Below are positions 8,536 through 16,819 of a DNA stretch of 64,000 bases, one piece after another. The position numbers and the translations under genes were made by a program. The first letter of the stretch is position 1. Each line of letters starts with the position of its first letter. The notes under the pieces are model-generated. The model saw nothing but the letters and a program-made list of their open reading frames with translations. It made no database searches and had not been told where the DNA came from. The DNA lies in contig LWRO01000007.1 of assembly GCA_001657325.1 (NCBI GenBank), forward strand, positions 26,171 to 90,170, given 5' to 3'. This DNA comes from Geitlerinema sp. BBD 1991-9. Its GTDB lineage: Bacteria; Cyanobacteriota; Cyanobacteriia; Cyanobacteriales; Geitlerinemataceae.

Positions 8536-10918
8536 CAGAAGCAATCCTATGACGATAGAGCTTAATTCTGCCGCGATCGACATCCGCGACAACGCGGATT
8601 AACCGACGATCTCGATCGACGACAATATCGACACTGTTCAGTGCGGTGTCTGGAATTCGATCGAGTTCTCGAACGGTTGGCTTTCTCGCGTTTCCAGGCT
8701 GTAGTAAAGCCTCGTTAAACGACCACAATATGACTCGTCCGTCATCGCCCGTACTGGCCAGATAGTAACATTGCTTGTAACGTGCTAAAGCCACCGATCG
8801 CACCGGACGACCGAGGTGTTCTTCCCGACTTTCCCAGCGAATTAAGGGGGATTGACACGACCAAGTTCGGTAAAAATAATTGAAATCCGATACGTACTCC
8901 CACGGGTTTTCTTTGCGAATACTTTTCGATCGATCGGCATCTCGCAAACATTCACGCATGGCTGTTAAATCCCAAATTCGGACAAATCCTTGTGTATCGG
9001 TTGTCACGAGTGCTCGATCGTCTGCGGCTAAGCTGGCGATGTAATCTGTTTTACCATAAATTGGCGTGAAATCTAGTTCTTTTCCAGGTTCGGATGTCTT
9101 GAAAATTGAAGAGAGATCGAAAACACGATGTCGTTCTTCGGCCCAACTCCAAACCCAAAGTTTATTGAATTCACCGCCAACGATCAACCAACGTGTATCG
9201 GGCTTGTGTCCGTCAGTTTCGACGATCGAATAAGCGGGTTTCATTCCCATATAAATTTGACGTTTGGCTTGGAGTGTAGACGTTGTATCGTTGAGATACC
9301 CTAAATCCCACAACCGAACGAAGCCACTGCCATGAGAACTAAATAGATATCTTGCATCGCTACTAAAACGTAAATCGAAAATGTTATCGAAGGCAGTGTT
9401 CGAGGTCGTTTGATTGAGAGGACGCATTGCCTCGTCTTCGTTGACTGCATCCCAAATGAGAATTTCGCCATTGGTCAATCCAGCAGCCACCAAGAGATCT
9501 TCCGAACTTCGGGCCGGTCGTTCGGGAACGACCGGCCCGAAGTTCGGAAGATCTCTTGTAAAGTAAACGCCGTTCCAGCCTCGATAAAGGTTTTCTAAGG
9601 GGCGATTGACTTCCCAGTTAAACAAATGTCGATCGCTCGAACCACTAACAACTCGTTGACCGCTATCGATAAAGTTCACTGTGTTAATGGTAGCGGCGTG
9701 ACGTTTGGTAAAGAAGTAGCGACTTAAGGGAAGTGCGGCTAATGCAAGTAATATAAAGAATCCGACGGCCCACTTCAGCCAACCGATCGATCTCAATTTC
9801 AAATTGAGAACGTGAGTGTGACGCGGTGTGACGCGAACTTTAGGAAGTTTCGGCGGATCGACACTCACTTCAAAGGTTAGGGTTCGATCGAACCACTTCG
9901 GTTGGTGTAAGTTCGAGATCGTCGCCTTAACGGTTCGCTCTTCTCCCGGTGTTAGGGTTAAGCAGTCGGGTTCGACAGCAAATGCAATTTTTTCTCGATC
10001 TGACCCCATCGCGTTCGGGTCGAACGTTGGTGTAATCTCTAAGTTTAAAGTTTGGGGAATATTACTCGAGTTGGTGAGTTTTAAAGGATAGAAAATTGCA
10101 TTTTCATTTTCAGTCTGAGGTCGATCGCGACTGAGGTGATTTTGTTTCGATCGATCGTCGGGAAAAACACTCGATCGACTCGGACAGTCAAATTCAACGA
10201 TTCCCGCAGGGTTGACAATTAACGCGCCAGTTTCTCGTACCGTTTGCGTTAAGCTAGGTTTAACAATAACAATTTCAAACTCGTAACGGTGTTTGCCTTC
10301 GGTCTCAATAGCTTTCGGAACGATAATCGAAAAATCGACCGATTCAGTACTATCTGCACCGACATTTAACTGGACTTCGCCAACTTCCAGCCACGCTTCT
10401 GGTAGTGTAATAGGAATTAATTTCAAACTGACTTCAGTTGTTTTTTTGCGAGTATTGCGAACCCAGACGGGGAGGCGAACCGGTTGTTCGGGATCGACAA
10501 ATAACTGGCTGTCGGGTGCAAAAAGATGGAGGGTTAGATATTTACCAGCTAGAACCTCTAACTTGTAGCCCGGTAAAACGACGCGACAGGTTTTATCTTC
10601 TAGCGCACACACTTCAAAAACCAGTGGAATTTCTCCTTCGGCACCGGGAATCGGACTTTCAACGATTTCAACGTCGAACTTTGCCGCCGTCCCGGGTGGT
10701 TTTTTCGCACAAATTCGCGGTTTTAGGCTATACCAATGATGGAATTCCGACCCGGATGCACCTTGAGGGTACACGCGAACTTGAAAACTCAAAAAGCGGT
10801 CAGAGGTATTGGTAACTGAAACGGAAAAGAAACGACGGCTATCTCGTTCTGGATCGAACTTAACGGGTTCGTTTTTGGGTTCGATCTCGACAATGGGAAC
10901 TCGGTACATTATTCGCAT
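8519..10918 (-). CDS. Ig-like / transmembrane / WD40-repeat protein, in the injection-system locus
   Basis: 799 aa. Residues 1-370 are beta-rich domains with VTNTSDRFLSFQVRVYP and RLPVWVRNTRKKTTEVSLKL, similar to the N-terminal half of the next gene. A membrane helix follows (about 378-400, KWAVGFFILLALAALPLSRY) with positive charges behind it, suggesting that the C-terminal half is cytoplasmic. Residues 400-799 carry WD40 repeats (VVSGSSDRHLFNWEV, LTNGEILIWDAV, GSGFVRLWDLGYL, DTQGFVRIWDLTAM, GDDGRVILWSFNEA), presumably a beta-propeller for protein binding. A 68-bp near-perfect palindrome is read in frame between the first two blades. The stop overlaps the start of the following gene, so the two are co-translated. 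I see no catalytic motif; a scaffold role is inferred. Confidence 0.8.
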   Translation of the reverse strand: MRIMYRVPIVEIEPKNEPVKFDPERDSRRFFSVSVTNTSDRFLSFQVRVYPQGASGSEFHHWYSLKPRICAKKPPGTAAKFDVEIVESPIPGAEGEIPLVFEVCALEDKTCRVVLPGYKLEVLAGKYLTLHLFAPDSQLFVDPEQPVRLPVWVRNTRKKTTEVSLKLIPITLPEAWLEVGEVQLNVGADSTESVDFSIIVPKAIETEGKHRYEFEIVIVKPSLTQTVRETGALIVNPAGIVEFDCPSRSSVFPDDRSKQNHLSRDRPQTENENAIFYPLKLTNSSNIPQTLNLEITPTFDPNAMGSDREKIAFAVEPDCLTLTPGEERTVKATISNLHQPKWFDRTLTFEVSVDPPKLPKVRVTPRHTHVLNLKLRSIGWLKWAVGFFILLALAALPLSRYFFTKRHAATINTVNFIDSGQRVVSGSSDRHLFNWEVNRPLENLYRGWNGVYFTRDLPNFGPVVPERPARSSEDLLVAAGLTNGEILIWDAVNEDEAMRPLNQTTSNTAFDNIFDLRFSSDARYLFSSHGSGFVRLWDLGYLNDTTSTLQAKRQIYMGMKPAYSIVETDGHKPDTRWLIVGGEFNKLWVWSWAEERHRVFDLSSIFKTSEPGKELDFTPIYGKTDYIASLAADDRALVTTDTQGFVRIWDLTAMRECLRDADRSKSIRKENPWEYVSDFNYFYRTWSCQSPLIRWESREEHLGRPVRSVALARYKQCYYLASTGDDGRVILWSFNEALLQPGNARKPTVRELDRIPDTALNSVDIVVDRDRRLIRVVADVDRGRIKLYRHRIASDANCK
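9491..9558. repeat. 68-bp palindrome (33-bp perfect arms, 2-bp centre) inside the WD40 gene
   Basis: I paired the bases one by one: 9491-9523 is exactly complementary to 9526-9558, with only GG at 9524-9525 in the middle. It is entirely inside the coding region and read through without a stop. It encodes roughly residues 454-476 (TRDLPNFGPVVPERPARSSE and a few more), between WD40 blades where such loops are tolerated. A perfect dyad this long does not arise by chance in coding DNA. It resembles palindromic elements that insert in frame into genes, or a hairpin-mediated rearrangement. Confidence 0.95.
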
Positions 10919-11067
10919 TAGATAGGCTCGACAAAATCTGAATCGCTGACAAGACGAGTCTCGAGATAATACTGAGGGTAATGTGTTATCGTACCCTTCG
11001 ATCGAAACGGTATGTTGTTCGTGTCGAACTCGTCATCGAGTGTCCACTGACTTCGATCGTTGCGATA

Positions 11068-12396
11068 TTAAGATCGTTTCCCCCAATCTAAAAGCCTTCT
11101 CGAAGATCGATAATACCAAGCAAAATTCAAGAGATTGATGCCTAATTCTTGGGCAGTACGAATTTCTGCTCGATCGAGTTCTAAAGAAAACGAAGCTCCC
11201 CAACACAGTGAAAGCTGTCCTTGGCACAGGATAATATTACCGAGCTTTTTCAGTTGAATGGGTTCTAACGCTTCACCGATCGGCAATCTTTGAAACGCAA
11301 ACGGTTCAGTTCGGATGGGGTGTCGTCGATCGAGGTCTTCCCAACGGTCTTCACTTCGTTGAATTTGTTCTAAACTCGACAAAATGGGAAGTTGTGAAAC
11401 ACCTTGGGGAACTTCGACCCATAAAAGACCTCCGAATTCGATATATTGTCGTAGTAAGTTAAGGGTTAGCGTATTGAGAGAACGGTGTTGCCAAGCTGCC
11501 CCAAGATAGAGAATGTCGTAGTCTCGCGCGAGATCGCTCACCGAACGAGATAAGGAAAGAACCTGTGCGTTTTGAAACGTCGTTTTCCGGACTTCAACAT
11601 CCAGGGTAGAACTGGCTGAGAATAAAATTCGATCGATCTCGCGGATGCCGTAAAGTTGTGGGTAAAGCGCTTCTAACGCGATCGTCAAATCTTGGAAACT
11701 CTCGATCGCATGCTCGATGTCTTCATCAGTTTCATCTAAGTCTTCATTCTCGAGAACTCCTACTCTCACAGTCTTTTGAGGGCGCACTCGAGCGGATCGG
11801 CGATAGCGAAAATCGAGTTCGTTTGTCTCGGGATGTAGAAAATCACGAGGGGGGTAAAGTTGGTTTTGTTGAGCCTTCAGTTGTAATCGACAAAGTTCGA
11901 CTTCTTTTCCCGTTAACGCTTCGGTTTGTTGGTCGATTTCAAACCACTCTTGTAAAGCATCCTGTGAGGTGGAAAAAGCGTCTTCTCCAGGAGGAACGGG
12001 TTCGTGGTAGCACACGTAAAGATACACCATGACTTCTCGATCGAGTTCGTCAATGGGATCGCGAATGTAAAAACAGCGAGCATCGCGCGGTTGGGGTGGA
12101 ATGATAATGGGATTTCCTTCGACATCGATCGCCACACCTGGCTCGACTTCAACCCATCGTCCGTATCCTTGCAGTTGATTGGGTAAAATTTCTTGAATCT
12201 CGCGCTCTTCTAAAATTCGCACCCCCAAGCCACACACGATACCCGGCTCGTGCAGTGATTGATAGTGGAGGCTTTGACGGTGTCGGTGGTATTCTCGCTC
12301 GCGACACCAACTCGCCGCGTTAATCGTTAACCCATCGTAGACGTGAAGTCGTTTCAGGGGATTGGGTTTGGGAAACGGAAAAGCAGGCAATGTCAT
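11068..12396 (-). CDS. phage-tail-neighbourhood protein with a ThuA/DUF4159-like C-terminal half
   Basis: About 442 aa from the ATG at 12396 (MTLPAFPFPKPNPLKRLHVY). The first 130 residues (RLHVYDGLTINAASWCRERE, then HYQSLHEPGIVCGLGVRI) match a segment common in genes next to phage-tail-like systems, where the pattern is 'R..YfDGq.L...D...E..YH...rrlHNr.LHG.GVV.GL.V'. The second half (about 270-440) contains DYDILYLGAAW and RQYIEFGGLLWVEVPQG, a pattern of DUF4159/ThuA-like amidotransferase-fold domains that lack an obvious catalytic cysteine. It lies between the WD40 gene and the pentapeptide gene on the same strand. A structural or assembly role is likely; no reaction can be assigned. Confidence 0.6.
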   Translation of the reverse strand: MTLPAFPFPKPNPLKRLHVYDGLTINAASWCREREYHRHRQSLHYQSLHEPGIVCGLGVRILEEREIQEILPNQLQGYGRWVEVEPGVAIDVEGNPIIIPPQPRDARCFYIRDPIDELDREVMVYLYVCYHEPVPPGEDAFSTSQDALQEWFEIDQQTEALTGKEVELCRLQLKAQQNQLYPPRDFLHPETNELDFRYRRSARVRPQKTVRVGVLENEDLDETDEDIEHAIESFQDLTIALEALYPQLYGIREIDRILFSASSTLDVEVRKTTFQNAQVLSLSRSVSDLARDYDILYLGAAWQHRSLNTLTLNLLRQYIEFGGLLWVEVPQGVSQLPILSSLEQIQRSEDRWEDLDRRHPIRTEPFAFQRLPIGEALEPIQLKKLGNIILCQGQLSLCWGASFSLELDRAEIRTAQELGINLLNFAWYYRSSRRLLDWGKRS

Positions 12397-12565
12397 GACA
12401 ACTACGCGATCGACAAGGTTTGAGAGGATAGCCTGCACTCGTTGTTTGTCGTGTTTTTACGGAGATCTGTTCGATCGATATCTGTTTTGACAGTATATCC
12501 TCCCTCCTCTATTCGGCAAAATTTCCCGTGATTTTACGGAAACCTCAAGAAATTGTCATAAAACT

Positions 12566-14053
12566 TTACCAGTTTTCCCCACGACTCCGAATGTCACAGG
12601 GTAGTGCGAGTCCACCGTTCGGGAGAATTGCACCACAAAACCGCGTTTCTTCGATCTCGTCTAAATCGAGAATCGCGCCTTCTAAATTTGCCTCGGCTAG
12701 ATCGATGCCCTCTAAGTTCGCATCGCTTAAGTCTGCATTCACCAGAACGGCTTGACGCAAATCGGCTCCTTTCAAGTTTGCGCCGGTGAGGATTCCACCG
12801 CTCAAATCGGCTTCTCGTAAGTTGGCGTTCCTTAAATTTGCCTCGCGGAGATTCGCTTGTAGGAGTTGCGCGCCTCGCAAATTCGCCGAGCGTAAATCTG
12901 CTGCTTCGAGATTCGTTCCCTCAAACCGAACTCGTTGTAACTGACTCCCGCGCAAATGACTGCCTCGCAGATCGACCCCCGATAAGTTGGCTCCGAGCAG
13001 GTTGACACCGGACAAATTCGCGTCGCGTAACGTTAAGCTTGAATCCGACCAATTCACGCCTACCAGATTGGCATTTCGGAGATCGGCTCGCGTCAAATCG
13101 GCGTTCCGTAAATCAGACAGGCTGAGATCGGCATCGGTGAGATCGGCACCCCTGAGATTGACACCCCGTAAATCCAAATTGCTGAGATCGGCCTCGCGCA
13201 AGGTTGCCGATGCCAACATCGCTTGTCTTAAATCCGCATTTCGCAAGTCTGCGCCTTGTAAATCAGCCGATCGAAGATCGGCAGCAAACAAATTCGCGCC
13301 GCGTAAATCGGTACATTGGGGGCTTTCGTCTTCGGCTTCCCAGCAGTTCAACACAGCCCCGCGTAAATCGGCTCGGTGAAGATCGGCATCTCGCAAGTCG
13401 CCGCCACTGAGAACGGCATCGATCGTATTCGACCAACTCAGGTTGGCATCTCGCAAATCCGCACCCACTAGGTTGGCTTCGCTCAGATAACTCATCGATA
13501 AGTTGGCATCTCGCAAGTCCACTTCGCTTAATTGTGCTTCCCGCAACCGAATGTTACGAAGGTTCGATCGACGTAAATTGGCCTCAGTTAAATCGGCTCC
13601 ATCCAGGATCGATCGCTCTAAATGTGCATCCGAGAGATCGAACCCGGACAAATCTCGTGCGACTTGAGGATCGTTCACAATGTCCCAAACGGTTTGCCAT
13701 TTGGGGGGAAGTCGTTCTCGATCGACCAATGTTCCTTGTAGGTTGCTGAGTCGTAAGTCGGCATTCCGTAAATCTGCACCTCTTAAGTCAGTTCTACGGA
13801 GATCGGCGTTTCTAAGGTTCGCGCGATTGAGATTTGAACCTCGGAAATCAGCATCTCGTAGATCGCTCCCTCTAAAGTTCGATTGTCGTAATTCTGAATC
13901 TCGAAAATAGCCGTCTCGCAAATCCGTATCTCGGATGCTACAGCGATTGCAGTCTCTTTCTTCGAGCAGTCTTTCGAGTCTGTTGGCACGAGCAGGACGT
14001 GCGATTAATATTCCAGATATTACCAAAGGTAGGAAAATAAAACGAGCATTCAT
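12566..14053 (-). CDS. exported pentapeptide-repeat protein
   Basis: 495 aa beginning with a signal peptide (MNARFIFLPLVISGILIARP, likely cleaved after ARA). From about residue 40 to 470 it is an almost unbroken run of A(D/N)Lxx pentapeptides, such as ANLRNADLRRTDLRGADLRN, which fold as a right-handed four-sided beta-helix. A break around residues 115-140 (LPPKWQTVWDIVNDPQVARD) and a short non-repeat stretch near 230-240 (CWEAEDESPQC) interrupt the helix, and cysteines near the ends may form disulfides. Such proteins are abundant in cyanobacteria and mostly of unknown role. It lies on the minus strand, divergent from the TPR gene, inside the injection-system locus. Export means it acts in the periplasm or thylakoid lumen. 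Confidence 0.9.
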   Translation of the reverse strand: MNARFIFLPLVISGILIARPARANRLERLLEERDCNRCSIRDTDLRDGYFRDSELRQSNFRGSDLRDADFRGSNLNRANLRNADLRRTDLRGADLRNADLRLSNLQGTLVDRERLPPKWQTVWDIVNDPQVARDLSGFDLSDAHLERSILDGADLTEANLRRSNLRNIRLREAQLSEVDLRDANLSMSYLSEANLVGADLRDANLSWSNTIDAVLSGGDLRDADLHRADLRGAVLNCWEAEDESPQCTDLRGANLFAADLRSADLQGADLRNADLRQAMLASATLREADLSNLDLRGVNLRGADLTDADLSLSDLRNADLTRADLRNANLVGVNWSDSSLTLRDANLSGVNLLGANLSGVDLRGSHLRGSQLQRVRFEGTNLEAADLRSANLRGAQLLQANLREANLRNANLREADLSGGILTGANLKGADLRQAVLVNADLSDANLEGIDLAEANLEGAILDLDEIEETRFCGAILPNGGLALPCDIRSRGENW

Positions 14054-14431
14054 CGTCGTTAAAAGTTAGATATGAAGCTTATATTTGTAGCTCGATCGTA
14101 CCGTTTAACGGTTAATTTAAACGAGAGAATTTAATGCAATTTATACTCAAAAAAGGTATTCAAAAATACTAACGAGCGAATGACTTGCAACCTTCAATAA
14201 CTATTTATCGACCATATCGTAGTATATTTTCTACTCAGTCACGATCTTAGTCTTTCTTTTTCTCGATGGTGAAGTCGCATTATGTAAATTTATGTTGCGA
14301 TCTGCGAAAAAATACTTAAGTGTAGACTGAGAAGTAAGTAGGACGATCGAAACATTGTGAAGCATTGTCTCGATCGCCCCGACACCTAAATCTCGTGTCA
14401 ATTCAGTTTGTCGCTCGTTCGTTCCGATGTC
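14054..14431. promoter_or_regulatory. divergent intergenic region between pentapeptide and TPR genes
   Basis: About 378 bp without a coding frame and markedly AT-rich, lying between two genes that run outward. It should hold promoters for both arms. The part just upstream of the plus-strand gene has several CGATCG sites. I see no strong inverted repeat or terminator. Confidence 0.4.
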
Positions 14432-16819
14432 ATGACACCATTATTTCGGTGGTTCAGTGCGATCGCCATTGCTGTCTTCGGGTTGACCTTGACGGCCGTT
14501 CCCTTGGCGGCACAGGATCGCCGCGTAGATGACTTTGAAATTGAAGATTACGACTACTGGGCCGATCTCTGTGACGAACTCGAACGAGCTGAGAAATATT
14601 CAGAAGCGTTAGATGCCTGCGAAACGGCGATCGAAATACGACCGGGACGCAAGCGGCGCACCATTCTGGTTTGGGTGAGTCGCGGCAACGCACTGCGCTA
14701 TTTAGGCAATCACGAGGAAGCTCTGGCATCGTACAACCACGTTCTCGAGATCGATCCCGACTATTCCCTCGTGTGGATGTACCAATGTGAGGTTCTGTTG
14801 GGCATGGAGCGACAAGAACTCGCGTTGGCGGCTTGCGAGCGGGCCCTCGAAGCGGATGGGAACTGGGGCGATCGATCTCCCGCCCAAGCCTGGCGCGTCC
14901 GAGCTGTGGTTTTTCGAGATCGCGCCCGTCGCATTGCCCGCGAAACTCGAGATTTACGAGATCGACTGTTGGTTTCCGTCGCGGGAAGAGAGCGCCCAGA
15001 TTCTAGCAGTCCGATTTACGATGCAGCGATCGATGACACGAACGCGATCCTGTGGGATCTCGAGGAAGCCAGCGTGTCCTACGAACGATCGCTGACGCTC
15101 GAACCGAGTTACGCCCTCGCCTGGGCGCAACACTGCGAGGTTCTTACAGAAATTGGGAAATTTCAGCAGTTCAAGGGCATTCTGGCCGACAATCCCCCCG
15201 ATCCGATTCTGTTCGATCGATTGTATGAAGACGCGCTGGCCAGTTGTGACGTGGCGATCGAGATCGATCGAAACTGGGGCGATTTCAATCTCGCTCTAGC
15301 TTGGTCGCATCGAGCCAAAGTATTAGAAGCCTGGGCGACACGACAGCAGACATTTCAAAACACCGCTCGCTATTTAGAAGCTGCGGTCAATTCATACGAA
15401 CGCGCCCTAGCGATCGATGCGGAAATGCCTGAAGCTTGGGTCGCTCAGGGCATTCTTTTACAAACTCTCGATCGTCCCGAAAAAGCATTAACCTCCTACG
15501 AACAATCTCTCGCACGGGCCCCCGAAGCCTCTCGGACTTTGGTCTATCGCTGCGAGGTATTGAACCGGTTGGGAAACTACGAAACGGCTCTGGAATCCTG
15601 CGATCGGGCCTTAAACGGAGACCTCGATTGGGAAATCGAAAATGTCGCCCAGGCTTGGAACCAACGGAGTGCTGCTTTAATCGGATTGGGAGACTACGAA
15701 GCCGCTCTCGAGTCCGCAGAACGATCGATCGCGTTGTACGACTACCCTCTTTCAACGCGGGTTTACGTTCCACCGAAAGACGATCCGTCGATGAATGCGG
15801 AGGTGGACTTTCCAACCCTTGACCCTCAGTTTATCGATCCGCCATCCGATCCACTCGATCGATGCGGGAATCAGGATCTGATTCTTTCTGCTGTCGTTCA
15901 GCAAGACTTCAATCGCAACCTCGATCGATATCGCCGCGCTCTGAACAATAAAGCCGTTAGCTTGTGGCATTTAGGACGTTACCGAGATGCCCGACTTTTC
16001 GCTCAACTTGCACTCAGTCCTGAGAGTGTCAGATTGGTGGAGATAACGTTAGAAAATAAAAATATCGATCGAATTGCGTGTAATTATTCACAAGCCTGGT
16101 TTAATTACGGTCGTATTTTAAGTGAAACTGGACGTCTTGACGAGTCTTTGCAAGCTTATCATTTAGCAAAATTAACGTACAGTTTTTATATCCCTTCTGA
16201 AGCATTGACGGCAACAGACTTATCCGCTCGAGAAAGTATTGTCACGAATTGTAATTTCTCAACAGATAGCGCGATAACTCAGAATTCAACACAAACCCGT
16301 CACCGAAGAGCCTGTGCGAATATCCTTCTCAATCAAAGTGCAACTCGTTTACGTGATGGCTGCTCGATATCTGGAAGTGGGTGTTTTGATGTTGTAGAAA
16401 ACCTTCGAGAAGCGGCACGCCTCAATCCAGAATCGTTTGAGATCTGGTACAACTACGGTTTGGCATTAATGGCAACCCAAAGCCACGAAAATGCTTTAAG
16501 TGCTTTCGATCGAGCCGAGCAGCACATACCCAAAAATGACGAAGCCGCCAACGACTTTATTATCAGCGGACGCGCTCGAACGTTTTATGAATGGGCAAGA
16601 TTTGTTGTAGAAACGCCCGATCGATCTCCCGCAAAAATCACCCAAGCACTCGCCCTCGTCGAACAAGCACTAGCATTACGACCTCAATATTCCGAAGCTC
16701 GGCGATTGCGCGATAGTCTTTTACGAGATCTTGCAAATCTCTCCGATTCCTCCGATCGAGTCAATCCCCCATTAAAGCATCTTATCAGTCTGGAAAATCA
16801 TGGCAAAACAACATTTTAG
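14432..16819 (+). CDS. exported TPR-repeat protein
   Basis: About 795 aa from the ATG at 14432, chosen over an upstream TTG (14408) because it gives a clean signal peptide (FSAIAIAVFGLTLTAVPLAA followed by Q). Tetratricopeptide repeats fill most of the chain: YSEALDACETAIEIRP, HEEALASYNHVLEIDPDY, RQELALAACERALEADGNWG, PEKALTSYEQSLARAPEASR, YETALESCDRALNGDLDW and, near the end, ENALSAFDRAEQHIP. TPR solenoids bind other proteins; no catalytic motif is visible. The last 20 bp overlap the start of the next gene (pseudokinase-PBP), so the two are co-translated. Given the locus, a periplasmic or lumenal scaffold for the membrane-tied injection system is a reasonable inference. Confidence 0.85.
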   Translation: MTPLFRWFSAIAIAVFGLTLTAVPLAAQDRRVDDFEIEDYDYWADLCDELERAEKYSEALDACETAIEIRPGRKRRTILVWVSRGNALRYLGNHEEALASYNHVLEIDPDYSLVWMYQCEVLLGMERQELALAACERALEADGNWGDRSPAQAWRVRAVVFRDRARRIARETRDLRDRLLVSVAGRERPDSSSPIYDAAIDDTNAILWDLEEASVSYERSLTLEPSYALAWAQHCEVLTEIGKFQQFKGILADNPPDPILFDRLYEDALASCDVAIEIDRNWGDFNLALAWSHRAKVLEAWATRQQTFQNTARYLEAAVNSYERALAIDAEMPEAWVAQGILLQTLDRPEKALTSYEQSLARAPEASRTLVYRCEVLNRLGNYETALESCDRALNGDLDWEIENVAQAWNQRSAALIGLGDYEAALESAERSIALYDYPLSTRVYVPPKDDPSMNAEVDFPTLDPQFIDPPSDPLDRCGNQDLILSAVVQQDFNRNLDRYRRALNNKAVSLWHLGRYRDARLFAQLALSPESVRLVEITLENKNIDRIACNYSQAWFNYGRILSETGRLDESLQAYHLAKLTYSFYIPSEALTATDLSARESIVTNCNFSTDSAITQNSTQTRHRRACANILLNQSATRLRDGCSISGSGCFDVVENLREAARLNPESFEIWYNYGLALMATQSHENALSAFDRAEQHIPKNDEAANDFIISGRARTFYEWARFVVETPDRSPAKITQALALVEQALALRPQYSEARRLRDSLLRDLANLSDSSDRVNPPLKHLISLENHGKTTF

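Noticed and set aside
12567..13910. Several plus-strand frames across the pentapeptide gene
   Set aside because: Repeat DNA with a 15-bp period stays open on both strands; the minus-strand product has the signal peptide and the true repeats.
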